Assembly: GCA_020348065.1 (NCBI GenBank)
Contig: CP070742.1
Span: 3,481,193 to 3,524,013 of the forward strand
Direction: 5' to 3'
Length of the DNA stretch: 42,821 nt
Origin: Candidatus Zixiibacteriota bacterium
Lineage (GTDB): Bacteria > Zixibacteria > MSB-5A5 > UBA10806
Position 1 is the stretch's first letter, and every line of letters begins with the position of its first letter. The notes beneath the pieces are model-generated. The model worked only from the letters and a program-made list of their open reading frames with translations, did not search any database and had not been told where the DNA came from. Below, piece by piece: positions 8,815 to 19,842 of this stretch. Both the position numbers and the translations under genes were made by a program.

Positions 8815-10233
8815 TTACTTTCTCTTCGGCCTGTAAATGTGGGTACTGGTTCCGAAAAAGACGTCGGCGCTTTCCATGATGGTTTCGGATAAAGTGGGGT
8901 GAGGATGAATGGTAAGACTCAGATCCTCCACTTTCGCCGCCATCTCGATGGCCAGCACTCCCTCGGCTATGAGCTCCCCCGCGCCCGGCCCGGCTATCCC
9001 GACACCCAGTATCCTTTCGGTCTTCGGATCTATCAGTAGTTTGGTCACGCCGTCGTTTCTGCCCAGAGTGGCGGCGCGCCCCGACGCTCCCCAGGGGAAT
9101 TTTGCGACTTGATAATCGACACCTTTTTCCTTCGCCTCGGACTCGGTCAAGCCGCACCAGGCGATCTCGGGATCGGTGAACACCACCGCCGGAATGGCCC
9201 CGGGATCGAAGGCGGCCTTCTGACCGTTTATCGCTTCGACTGCCACTCTCCCCTCGTGGGATGCCTTATGCGCCAGCATCGGCTCCCCGGCCACGTCCCC
9301 GATGGCATAGATCGCAGGATCGTCGGTCTGGCGTTTATCATCGATCTTTATAAAACCTTTATGATTAATCTGGACCTTTGTGTTTTCCAGACCAAAATTC
9401 TTCGAATTCGGCTGTCGTCCCACCGCCATCAGCACCTTCTCGAATTCCTGCTCCCGCTCTTTTATATCTTTTCCTTCAAATGTAACTTTCAAGCCGTTTT
9501 TGGTTTCCACGATACCTTCGGCGGTGGTATTCAGGTAAATTGATTCAAACATCTTATTTGCGCGTTTGGCCAGTACTGCCACCAGGTCGCGATCCGCCCC
9601 CGGTAGAAGCCCGGGCATCATTTCCACCACGGAAACCTTACTTCCCAGCGCGGCATAAACCGTTCCCAGCTCCAGGCCGATATACCCGCCGCCTATTACC
9701 AGCATGGTTCTGGGGATATCTTTTAAATCCAGCGCCCCGGAGGAATAGATGAATCGGTCCGAATCAATCGACAACGAGGAGATTTTCGTCGGATGAGAGC
9801 CGGTGGCGATAATTATATTCTCAAACGATAACATTTCGGTGGAGCCGTCAGCCTTTTCAACTTTCAATTTATCCGAGCTTTCAAAACTCCCCCGGCCCTG
9901 AATATAATTTATCTTCCTCTGTTTTGAGAGATGGCCCAGCCCGCCGGTCAGCTTTGATACAACGCTCCCTTTCCATTCTCGGATCTTATCGATATTGATT
10001 TCACGCTTGGAGAATTTCACGCCCCATTCCGCCGCCTTTTCGGATTCATTGATGACTTTCGCGATATGCAATAGCGTTTTCGACGGTATGCATCCCCGGT
10101 AAAGACATACGCCCCCAGGATTGATTTCGGGATCGATTAATGTTACATCCATGCCGATATCGGCGGCATAAAAGGCGGCGGCGTACCCGCCCGGTCCCGC
10201 GCCGAGAATTATCAACTGTTTTTTGTCAGCCAT
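8815..10233 (-). CDS. lpdA: dihydrolipoyl dehydrogenase (E3 of pyruvate dehydrogenase)
   Basis: FAD enzyme that reoxidises the dihydrolipoyl groups of E2 with NAD+. The 472-residue protein has the FAD-binding GAGPGGYAAA (11-20), the redox disulfide CLYRGC (Cys43/Cys48), the NAD-binding VIGGGYIGLELGTVYAALGS, the second FAD motif IYAIGDVAGEPMLAHKA, and the C-terminal active-site block TIHPHPTLSE. It follows aceF by 12 nt as the last gene of the pyruvate dehydrogenase operon. No terminator is visible before the hyp promoter. Confidence 0.97.
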   Translation of the reverse strand: MADKKQLIILGAGPGGYAAAFYAADIGMDVTLIDPEINPGGVCLYRGCIPSKTLLHIAKVINESEKAAEWGVKFSKREINIDKIREWKGSVVSKLTGGLGHLSKQRKINYIQGRGSFESSDKLKVEKADGSTEMLSFENIIIATGSHPTKISSLSIDSDRFIYSSGALDLKDIPRTMLVIGGGYIGLELGTVYAALGSKVSVVEMMPGLLPGADRDLVAVLAKRANKMFESIYLNTTAEGIVETKNGLKVTFEGKDIKEREQEFEKVLMAVGRQPNSKNFGLENTKVQINHKGFIKIDDKRQTDDPAIYAIGDVAGEPMLAHKASHEGRVAVEAINGQKAAFDPGAIPAVVFTDPEIAWCGLTESEAKEKGVDYQVAKFPWGASGRAATLGRNDGVTKLLIDPKTERILGVGIAGPGAGELIAEGVLAIEMAAKVEDLSLTIHPHPTLSETIMESADVFFGTSTHIYRPKRK

Positions 10234-10245
10234 CGGATTTCCCCG

Positions 10246-11538
10246 TCAATCTTCCAGCGCCAGCAGGAACGGATCCTCCAGCGCGTCCACAACCCATTTT
10301 ATAAACCTGGCGCCGTCGGCGCCGTCTATTATCCTGTGATCGTACGATAATCCCAGCGGCATCATCAATCGAGGCTTGAACCGGCCGTCGATATAAACCG
10401 GCTCCAGGGTGGATCTCCCCACACCCAGTATGGCGACCTGCGGCCAGTATACGATGGGGGTGAAATTGGCGCCGGCGATTCCGCCCAGGTTGGATACCGT
10501 GAAATTGCCGCCCTGCAGTTCATCGGGCATGATTTTCTTATCCCGCGCTTTTTTTGATATCTCGGTGAGTTCCACAGCGAGCCGGGCAACGCTTTTCTTG
10601 TCCACGTCCCGAATTACCGGAACCAGTAGACCGCGGTCGGTATCCACAGCCACGCCGATATGGTAATATTTCTTATAAATAATCTCGCCCCTGGCCATAT
10701 CGACGCTGGCGTTAAACTGGGGATGAACCTTCAACGCCGTAGCGGCCACCTTTATGAGAAACGCAGTCAGGGTTAATTTCCCGCCCGCTTCTTCGATTTT
10801 GCCTTTGTGTTTCTGCCGAAACTCCTCGAGCTCGGTGATATCGGCCTTGTCGAATTGCGTTACATGGGGCACCGTATTCCAGGCGTAGCTTAGAGTCTCG
10901 GCAGTGATCCTGCGAACCTTGCTGAAGGGTTTTATTTCAACCTCGCCATATGCGGAAAAATCGGGCATCTTTTGTTGTGTGATTAATGCCGCCCCGGCGG
11001 TTTGTTTTGATATGATAATACCTTTGGCGTACGCTTTTACGTCCTCGTCGGTAATTCTGTCTCCCGAACCCGTTCCTGTTACATTTTGAAGATCGACTCC
11101 CAGTTCTCTCGCCAGCCTGCGGACCGATGGTGAAGCGGGCGCTATTTGTTCCGGTATTCGGTCTTCGGTTTTATCCTGTTTCTCGGATTCCGGTTGCTTC
11201 TCAGCTTTTTCCATTTTATCGGCTTCAGAAGTTTCCTCCGGTTTGGTCTTTTCCTTAGCTTCGGGCTTCGCCGGTTCAGGTTTTTCCTCGATTTTAGATT
11301 CCGCGGTCTCGACTTTTATGATCACGCCGTTTACTTTTATCTCTTCGCCTTCCTTGATCAGAATCTCCTTTACGATTCCCGCCTCGGTCGACGGCACCTC
11401 GAAGATCGCCTTGTCGGTTTCCACCTCCACCACAGGCTGTTCCAGCTTTATCTCTTCGCCGATTGAAACCAGTACTTTCACCACTTCGCCGGATTCTATA
11501 TTTTCGCCGACTTCAGGAAGACGAACCTCTTTTATCAT
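10246..11538 (-). CDS. aceF: dihydrolipoamide acetyltransferase (E2 of pyruvate dehydrogenase)
   Basis: Core of the pyruvate dehydrogenase complex; moves the acetyl group from lipoate to CoA. In its 430 residues it has a single lipoyl domain (1-80, lipoylated Lys43 in VETDKAIFEV), a charged Glu/Lys/Pro linker (~85-130), a peripheral-subunit-binding domain (~136-172, SPSVRRLARELGVDLQNVTGTG) and the catalytic domain, with the active-site DHRIIDGADGARF near residue 400. Only one lipoyl domain is present, where gammaproteobacterial AceF usually has two or three. It lies 13 nt after aceE. Confidence 0.96.
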   Translation of the reverse strand: MIKEVRLPEVGENIESGEVVKVLVSIGEEIKLEQPVVEVETDKAIFEVPSTEAGIVKEILIKEGEEIKVNGVIIKVETAESKIEEKPEPAKPEAKEKTKPEETSEADKMEKAEKQPESEKQDKTEDRIPEQIAPASPSVRRLARELGVDLQNVTGTGSGDRITDEDVKAYAKGIIISKQTAGAALITQQKMPDFSAYGEVEIKPFSKVRRITAETLSYAWNTVPHVTQFDKADITELEEFRQKHKGKIEEAGGKLTLTAFLIKVAATALKVHPQFNASVDMARGEIIYKKYYHIGVAVDTDRGLLVPVIRDVDKKSVARLAVELTEISKKARDKKIMPDELQGGNFTVSNLGGIAGANFTPIVYWPQVAILGVGRSTLEPVYIDGRFKPRLMMPLGLSYDHRIIDGADGARFIKWVVDALEDPFLLALED

Positions 11539-11551
11539 AATTGCAGCCCTT

Positions 11552-14230
<2,679 letters not shown>

Positions 14231-14296
14231 TCAGGATCCTAAAATTGAACGATAAAACAATCGGGTTTGTTCCGCATCATTTCTTATTAACATGTT

Positions 14297-14325
14297 ATTG
14301 TAAAAGACGTTAATAAAATTCTCAA
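14297..14325 (-). promoter_or_regulatory. predicted promoter of aceE-aceF-lpdA
   Basis: Minus strand TTGAGA (14325-14320), 17-nt spacer, TACAAT (14302-14297); leader of about 60 nt to the aceE ATG. The rest of the 214-nt gap up to rfbD holds no ORF with a ribosome binding site and no clear terminator. Confidence 0.6.
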
Positions 14326-14444
14326 GCCAAATTATGAATGTGAGTCGGTTTTTCGGTCTTTTATCCGGTTCGATGTTGAAATAGCTTTTCAGCCGTTTCA
14401 GGACTAAATGGTCTCAATAATCGGGGAATTTGGGATTATGAGCA

Positions 14445-15317
14445 TTATGTTCTTATCAACCCCAATCCCTCTTCGAAACCCAGCAATCGCTTTTTTAGCA
14501 GGTTTTTTGCCAGATCGATTTTCAATCCCCCCCGCATAGGCCTTCTGGCGGTCTGTCCCAATTCCGGAGTTGTTACCGGCGAAATCAGATTTTTGTCAAA
14601 TCCAAAATGCTCGGCCGTTTTGACGGCGATTTCAAAACGCGATAAGTAGCTGTCTCCGCCAAGATGTATAATGCCGGTAATACCTTTTTCCTCGGCTTCA
14701 ATAGAGGTTTCGGCGAGGTTATCGGCATGAATGGGATTGTTATATTGATCCGTAACGATTTTCAATTGCCTGCCGTTATTCAGATTATCGATAAGCCAGG
14801 TGATGAAGTTCGGCCGAACATTTGTGCCGCTTCCGAAAAGTACGTTTGTACGGACTATCAGGTGATCCCCATCCGAATCGAATATAAGACGCTCTGATTG
14901 TAATTTTGTCTCTCCATAATAACCTATGGGTTCGGTTTCGTCCTTCTCGTCATAGGGCCCCCGCTCGCCGTTAAAGACGTAGTCGGTAGAATACTGAATC
15001 AACCTTTCAGCGCCGGTATCAAGCAAATTTTCCACGAGTTTCACATTAAGTTTGTACGCTAATTCCCGATTTTTTTCGCATCCGTCAACGTCGGTGTAGG
15101 CCGCGCAATTATAGATAATATCGGGTTTGTTTTCGGATAGAACTTTGGCAGGCGCGCCGGAGTCGGTCAGATCGCAATTTATAAATATTAGGTTTTGGTG
15201 TTTTTCAAATATGTTGGGGGCGATATCAACGGCGACGACTTTATATTTTGATTTTAGACGATTGACGAGGTATTGCCCGAGAAGTCCGCACGCGCCGGTC
15301 ACCAGCACAGTCTTCAA
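14445..15317 (-). CDS. rfbD: dTDP-4-dehydrorhamnose reductase
   Basis: Last step of dTDP-L-rhamnose synthesis: NAD(P)H reduction of dTDP-4-keto-L-rhamnose. It is a 290-residue extended short-chain dehydrogenase with nucleotide-binding TGACGLLGQYLV at the N-terminus, the YSTDYVFNGERGPYDE block and the catalytic YGETK. The RmlD-type C-terminal substrate region (ARRPMRGGL) is present. Its start overlaps the end of rfbB by 4 nt; it is the last gene of the dTDP-sugar operon. Confidence 0.93.
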   Translation of the reverse strand: MKTVLVTGACGLLGQYLVNRLKSKYKVVAVDIAPNIFEKHQNLIFINCDLTDSGAPAKVLSENKPDIIYNCAAYTDVDGCEKNRELAYKLNVKLVENLLDTGAERLIQYSTDYVFNGERGPYDEKDETEPIGYYGETKLQSERLIFDSDGDHLIVRTNVLFGSGTNVRPNFITWLIDNLNNGRQLKIVTDQYNNPIHADNLAETSIEAEEKGITGIIHLGGDSYLSRFEIAVKTAEHFGFDKNLISPVTTPELGQTARRPMRGGLKIDLAKNLLKKRLLGFEEGLGLIRT

Positions 15318-16324
15318 GAGCGCTCCTTATAGTGAAGTTCGTAAAATCTCGTATATTCGCCGCTTAAAATATCCTCCCACCATTTTTGGTTTTCGAGGTA
15401 CCATCCAACCGTTTTTTGAATCCCGGTTTCAAAGTCCATTTTTGGTGACCAATCGAGTTCGCTATTGATTTTATTTATATCAAGAGCGTAACGCCTGTCA
15501 TGCCCCGGCCTGTCCTTAACATATTTTATGAGACTTTCGGGTTTGTTTAACGTCTCCAGCACAAGCCTGGTAATTTCAAGATTTGTTTTTTCGTTACCGC
15601 CTCCGATGTTGTAGATCTCGCCGAAATTTCCCTTTTCGAGCACCGTGAATATGGCGTCACAGTGATCCTCGACATATAGCCAGTCGCGGACGTTCAGCCC
15701 GTCGCCATAAAGGGGCAGAGGTTCGTTTTTCAGCGCCCTGGTTATGAAAAACGGTATCAGTTTTTCAGGAAACTGATAAGGCCCGTAATTATTTCCGGCT
15801 CGCGTTATAATAACCGGCATATCGAAAGTCTTATAATATGATCTGCAAATCATGTCTGCCGAAGCTTTGCTGGCGGCGTAGGGAGAATTGGGGGCCAGGG
15901 GAGACGATTCGCCAAAATAACCATCCGGTCCCAGTGATCCGTAGACCTCGTCGGTCGATACGTGTAAGAACCGTTTAATCCCTTTTTCGAGCGCGTAGTT
16001 TAGTAGCAGCTGGGTTCCCAGTATGTTGGTTTTTAAAAACAGTCCGGGATTATATAAAGACCTGTCGACATGAGATTCGGCGGCGAAGTTGATAAGAAAA
16101 TCGTATTCCGAGGAGAAAAGCCTTTCGACATCGTCAGGATCGCTGATATCACCTTTTACAAATTTGTAATTGGGATTGTTTTCCACATCCTTCAGGTTGG
16201 CGAGATTTCCGGCATAGGTTAGGGAGTCGAAATTTGTAACCTCCCAATCCGGCCTTTTTTTTAAAATATAGTGGATAAAATTCGAACCGATAAACCCGGC
16301 CCCGCCGGTCACCATGATTTTCAT
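15314..16324 (-). CDS. rfbB: dTDP-glucose 4,6-dehydratase
   Basis: Converts dTDP-glucose to dTDP-4-keto-6-deoxyglucose with tightly bound NAD+. The 336 residues carry GGAGFIGSNFIHYIL, the active-site STDEVYGSLG, and the catalytic YAASK within APNSPYAASKASAD. The RmlB-type FPEKLIPFFITRAL and GHDRRYALD blocks are present. It lies 6 nt after the upstream cupin epimerase gene and is coupled to rfbD by a 4-nt overlap. Confidence 0.96.
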   Translation of the reverse strand: MKIMVTGGAGFIGSNFIHYILKKRPDWEVTNFDSLTYAGNLANLKDVENNPNYKFVKGDISDPDDVERLFSSEYDFLINFAAESHVDRSLYNPGLFLKTNILGTQLLLNYALEKGIKRFLHVSTDEVYGSLGPDGYFGESSPLAPNSPYAASKASADMICRSYYKTFDMPVIITRAGNNYGPYQFPEKLIPFFITRALKNEPLPLYGDGLNVRDWLYVEDHCDAIFTVLEKGNFGEIYNIGGGNEKTNLEITRLVLETLNKPESLIKYVKDRPGHDRRYALDINKINSELDWSPKMDFETGIQKTVGWYLENQKWWEDILSGEYTRFYELHYKERS

Positions 16325-16330
16325 GTGAAG

Positions 16331-16792
16331 TTACCCGTCCTTGCGCGACCAATCGTAGGGAATCTCTCCCGAATGTGGATCGACGCGATACTCATCCGGA
16401 TTGTCGTAATTATATAATTCCGTGGGAATATTGATCATTATGGATTCCTGGTCGGAAATCGCCTTGAAACCATGATACACGAGTTTCGGAATAACTACCA
16501 GAAGAGGGTTATGGTCGCCCACGAAAAACTCATTTATCATCCCCTTGGTGGGAGAGTCATCCCGGGGATCGTATAACACCAGCTTGGTCATGCCTTTCAG
16601 GCAGAAAAAGTGATCGGTCTGGATCTTATGGTAATGCCAGGCCTTAACGACGCCGGGGTAGGCGGTGGTGTAATAGACCTGGCCGAATTTTTGATAGATT
16701 TCACTGTCGGATCGGAGAATTTCGGCGAGTTTACCCCTCTCATCGGCTATTACCTTTACCAATTTGGTTTTTACGCCCTCTATCAGTTTCAT
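16331..16792 (-). CDS. RmlC-like cupin, dTDP-4-dehydrorhamnose 3,5-epimerase family
   Basis: A 153-residue cupin lying where rfbC would be expected between rfbA and rfbB. It has the RmlC-like DERGKLAEI start, a His-rich metal/substrate strand (KAWHYHKIQTDHFFCLKG), LVLYDPRDDSPTKG and PKLVYHGFKAI. It is shorter than canonical RmlC (~180 residues) and its catalytic region differs from the usual GVLRGLH. It is probably the 3,5-epimerase of this pathway. A related dTDP-keto-sugar isomerase or epimerase making a different 6-deoxysugar is the main alternative. Confidence 0.8.
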   Translation of the reverse strand: MKLIEGVKTKLVKVIADERGKLAEILRSDSEIYQKFGQVYYTTAYPGVVKAWHYHKIQTDHFFCLKGMTKLVLYDPRDDSPTKGMINEFFVGDHNPLLVVIPKLVYHGFKAISDQESIMINIPTELYNYDNPDEYRVDPHSGEIPYDWSRKDG

Positions 16793-16822
16793 TAATACCG
16801 TCCGGATTGAAATTGATTTTAT

Positions 16823-17554
16823 CTATTTTTTATAGGCGCCGCGCCTGCGAACAAAGTTAATAGTATCATTATAGGCGTCAATGGATTCGCCCGCGTCGGC
16901 CCATCCGCCACTCAACATCTCGTAAGTCATTAATCCCTCTTTAATGTAGGCATTATTTACATCCGTTATTTCGAGTTCGCCCCTCCCCGACGGTTTCAGG
17001 GTTTTTACTATATCAAATACCCTGTTATCGTACATATATACGCCGATTACCGCAAGATCGCTTCTGGGTCTTCTGGGTTTTTCAACAATGTTTTTCACTT
17101 TACGGCCTATGACCTCGGCTACCCCGTACTCTCGGGGGTTCCTGACCTTTTTAAGAAAAATCATCGCCCCTTCTTTTTGCTTTTTAAACCGGGATACCGC
17201 TTTTTTTACGCTTCTCTCAATTATATTATCGCCGAGAATGATGACCACCTTTTGCCCCTCGGCGAAATATTCACACAATCCCACCGCTTCCGCGATTCCG
17301 CCTTCCCTGGCCTGGTAGGTGAAATTCAGATGCTTCAAACCGAAATCCGAACCGTTTCCCAGCAACTTTAAAAAATCTCCGGCGTTATTGCCCCCGGTTA
17401 CAATCATAATCTCCCTGATACCGGCGTCGACGAGCGTTTGAATGGGATAATAAATCATGGGTTTATTATAGATCGGAAGCAGGTGTTTGTTGGTGATTTT
17501 CGTCAATGGGTAAAGACGTGTGCCCAATCCGCCGGCAAGCACAATACCTTTCAT
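16823..17554 (-). CDS. rfbA: glucose-1-phosphate thymidylyltransferase
   Basis: Activates glucose-1-phosphate with dTTP to dTDP-glucose, the entry step of the operon. The N-terminus has GLGTRLYPLTKITNKHLLPI, followed by IMIVTGGNNAGDF, a VVIILGDNI metal-binding strand and EKPRRPRSDLAVIGVYMYD. At 243 residues it is the short RmlA form that lacks the C-terminal allosteric extension of ~290-residue enzymes, so feedback control by dTDP-rhamnose may differ. A very strong Shine-Dalgarno (GGGAGGAGAG) precedes the ATG. Confidence 0.95.
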   Translation of the reverse strand: MKGIVLAGGLGTRLYPLTKITNKHLLPIYNKPMIYYPIQTLVDAGIREIMIVTGGNNAGDFLKLLGNGSDFGLKHLNFTYQAREGGIAEAVGLCEYFAEGQKVVIILGDNIIERSVKKAVSRFKKQKEGAMIFLKKVRNPREYGVAEVIGRKVKNIVEKPRRPRSDLAVIGVYMYDNRVFDIVKTLKPSGRGELEITDVNNAYIKEGLMTYEMLSGGWADAGESIDAYNDTINFVRRRGAYKK

Positions 17555-17574
17555 TCTCTCCTCCCTTTTCCTGT

Positions 17575-17610
17575 AGTATAGCTCAGCATAAATCCCAACT
17601 CAAGGGATTT
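17575..17610 (-). promoter_or_regulatory. promoter of the dTDP-sugar operon with inverted repeat over the -35
   Basis: Minus strand TTGAGT (17603-17598), 17-nt spacer, TATACT (17580-17575), about 20 nt before rfbA. The -35 box sits in the 7-nt centre of an inverted repeat, AAATCCC...GGGATTT (17610-17590). That is the geometry of a repressor operator, though it could also be a transcript-independent coincidence. Confidence 0.65.
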
Positions 17611-17676
17611 CTTTGTTTACAGATGATGGCGGGCTGGCATTTGAAGAAACGATAAAAATCGGGCGTACCGGAAAGA

Positions 17677-19632
17677 CTATGATCCGTTTTTAGGACCGTT
17701 TGTTGTGTGTGTTGAAAGCCTGGTCTCTGCGAACTGCAAAATCAAATCGATCATTTTTTCGTATGATAATCCTTCGATATCCGCCATTTTCGCGAGATGG
17801 CCGTCCCAACACCAGCCGGGATTAGGATTTACCTCCAGCAGTCTGGGATTGCCGGCGGCATCCAGTCTCCAGTCGAATCTGCAGTAATCCCTGCATTCCA
17901 GCCTCTCGGATAAATTTAGACAGCATTCCACAATCACCTTTTCCAGGCTATCCGTAAGATCCGCCGGAACCGATTTTATTTTCCAGTAAGGAGAATCGGG
18001 CATCCATTTGGCCTCGTACCCGCATATTTTAGGGAGATCATCCGGGAGGGCGGAATAATCCTCCTCGATTATCGGAAGAACCTTATACGATTCGGGCGGA
18101 TTTCCTATTATTCCGACGCTTAAATCTTTGCCGGTGAGGAACTCTTCCACCAGGATCGGTTTTTCATAACCGAATTTATCCCTGATTCCGGAAATAGCGT
18201 TGATCAAATCTTCAATATTGTTCGCAACGCTGTTTTGCGTTATGCCAAAGCTGGAATCGCCGAAATTCGGTTTGACAATTACCGGAAAACCGAAAGGGAG
18301 CTCGAAAGTAGTGTCCTCCGGCTTGATAAAGAAAGCCTCTGGAATCGGTATATTCATCTCCTTGGCAATTCCCCTGACCAGAGATTTGTCATAGCAATAG
18401 GCCAGACACTGCGGTCCCGATCCCGTATACGGCATGCCGATCATTTCCAACAGTGATGGTACATGAAGCTCTTTCCTGGAATCGTTATTAAAACCCTCGT
18501 CGCACAGGTTGAAAATATAGTCTATTTTACCCTTTAATCCGCTCAATTCCTGAATAAATGTATCATGATTATTCAGGTAGATAAATTTATAATCCTTTTT
18601 CTCATGGAGGGCTGCTTTCAGCCTGTCGATGGTGTAAAGGTCGTCCTCGTCAAAACGCGATTGAGGTTTTATAGGATCGGGCTTGGCGGGATCGCCGAGA
18701 AGAACGGCTATCGTCTTGACGATCTCTCTGGGTTTTCTTTTTACCGGGGTCCACTCTTTTTTGGCTACCGCCGTGGCCAGCAGCCGAATTTTCATCATTC
18801 CCAGATCCTGGTCTCTCTTGGAATCGGGAATAAGTTCCCCGTGAAATTTGATATTGCTGAATCCGGACTGGTCAATGAGCTTATTGAGACTGTCTTTTGT
18901 ATATAGCCTTTCGGCGTAAAATTGGTCGGCCAGAACCCCTTTTTCGACATGGGTTATTACTTCGCGCGATATCAATCGATTTCTATCGGCGGCAAGAGAA
19001 CGTTCCCTGCATACGAAATACTTCTTATCAACCCATTCCCATGATCTCGGCTCGAAATGCTCGCGCAGATATTCTCCGTCGGCGACGTCTATAAGCAGCT
19101 GCCCCCAGGGTTTTAATACCCTGAAAACCTCTTCGAGGACTCGGCGGTCTTCGTGCGGAGTTTCAAAATAACCAAAACTATTCCCCAGAATCAGAACGTA
19201 ATCAAAAGAATCCGGGGAACTGGGGATTTTCCTGGCGTCACCCTCCCGCAGCTTGACATTCAAAGATTCCTTTTTCGCCCGGGATTTGGCTTTCTGTATC
19301 AAATAATGGGATCGATCGAGACCCTCGACATTCTCAAATCCTCGCCTGGCCAGTTCGAGTGTATGGCGTCCCTGCCCGCAGGCCAGATCCAGTATACGGT
19401 GTTGAGGTGAGAGATTAAGAATGCTGATTATTAGATCGATTTCCCGGTATGTTATGTCCTGATCATCCACCACGTCAGCATCGGTTTTGAGATAGAGATA
19501 ATTGAAAATATTCCTCCACCAATCCGATCGAACATACCGTTCCAGATCGGAAACCGGCCCCAGTATCTTCGTCGTTGATTTTCCTTTTTTGGCGAAAACC
19601 ATGGTTTTCTTCTTGGATGGGTCGTTTTTCAT
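17677..19632 (-). CDS. fusion of SAM-dependent methyltransferase and D-Ala-D-Ala-ligase-like ATP-grasp enzyme
   Basis: 651 residues from ATG 19632, chosen because GGGGAG lies upstream and a predicted promoter sits inside the longer reading frame. Residues ~65-290 are a class I methyltransferase: LDLACGQGRH (81-90), acidic EGLD, and DYVLILGNSFGYF. Residues ~305-640 are an ATP-grasp domain like D-Ala-D-Ala ligase: MPYTGSG (400-406), VIVKPNFGDSSFG (451-463), ILVEEFLTGKDLSVG, and the metal-binding RLLEVNPNPGW (597-607). Both active sites look intact. The product is unknown. ATP-grasp enzymes of this type join a carboxylate to an amine, so a methylated amide or dipeptide is plausible. The gene lies after the ABC exporter genes but has its own promoter. 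Confidence 0.85.
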   Translation of the reverse strand: MKNDPSKKKTMVFAKKGKSTTKILGPVSDLERYVRSDWWRNIFNYLYLKTDADVVDDQDITYREIDLIISILNLSPQHRILDLACGQGRHTLELARRGFENVEGLDRSHYLIQKAKSRAKKESLNVKLREGDARKIPSSPDSFDYVLILGNSFGYFETPHEDRRVLEEVFRVLKPWGQLLIDVADGEYLREHFEPRSWEWVDKKYFVCRERSLAADRNRLISREVITHVEKGVLADQFYAERLYTKDSLNKLIDQSGFSNIKFHGELIPDSKRDQDLGMMKIRLLATAVAKKEWTPVKRKPREIVKTIAVLLGDPAKPDPIKPQSRFDEDDLYTIDRLKAALHEKKDYKFIYLNNHDTFIQELSGLKGKIDYIFNLCDEGFNNDSRKELHVPSLLEMIGMPYTGSGPQCLAYCYDKSLVRGIAKEMNIPIPEAFFIKPEDTTFELPFGFPVIVKPNFGDSSFGITQNSVANNIEDLINAISGIRDKFGYEKPILVEEFLTGKDLSVGIIGNPPESYKVLPIIEEDYSALPDDLPKICGYEAKWMPDSPYWKIKSVPADLTDSLEKVIVECCLNLSERLECRDYCRFDWRLDAAGNPRLLEVNPNPGWCWDGHLAKMADIEGLSYEKMIDLILQFAETRLSTHTTNGPKNGS

Positions 19633-19689
19633 GTTTCCGTTCTCCCCGCGATGCAGGCCTGAAAGGATTTTCCTAATTATAACCGCCCG

Positions 19690-19717
19690 ATTATAACTCC
19701 GAAAATCAAAAAAGCAA
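19690..19717 (-). promoter_or_regulatory. predicted promoter of the methyltransferase/ATP-grasp gene
   Basis: Minus strand TTGCTT (19717-19712), 16-nt spacer, TATAAT (19695-19690), with a second TATAAT-like box ~12 nt further on. The -35 lies just after a CCCAAA...TTTGGG hairpin bounded by T-runs on both strands, which may be a second, bidirectional terminator. The leader is about 50 nt. Confidence 0.55.
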
Positions 19718-19786
19718 CCCAAATATTCATATTTTGGGGACTTTTTTTGATCATCCGGGAAGTTCGGATTTTTCAGCGTTTGACAG

Positions 19787-19817
19787 AAAAAAAGCGGCCG
19801 GAAATGATCCGCCCGCT
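19787..19817 (-). terminator. intrinsic terminator after the ABC exporter genes
   Basis: On the minus strand the arms AGCGGGCGGA (19817-19808) and TCCGGCCGCT (19802-19793) pair at nine of ten positions around a 5-nt loop, followed by seven T. It lies 26 nt after the stop of the second ABC gene and separates the exporter transcript from the methyltransferase/ATP-grasp gene. Confidence 0.85.
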
Positions 19818-19842
19818 TCATATTCATGCCGCCTGACTTTTC

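Noticed and set aside
19633-19827. N-terminal 65-residue extension of the methyltransferase/ATP-grasp protein
   Set aside because: It contains the predicted promoter and part of the terminator of the ABC genes, is rich in basic and aromatic residues without a domain, and an internal ATG has a good ribosome binding site.
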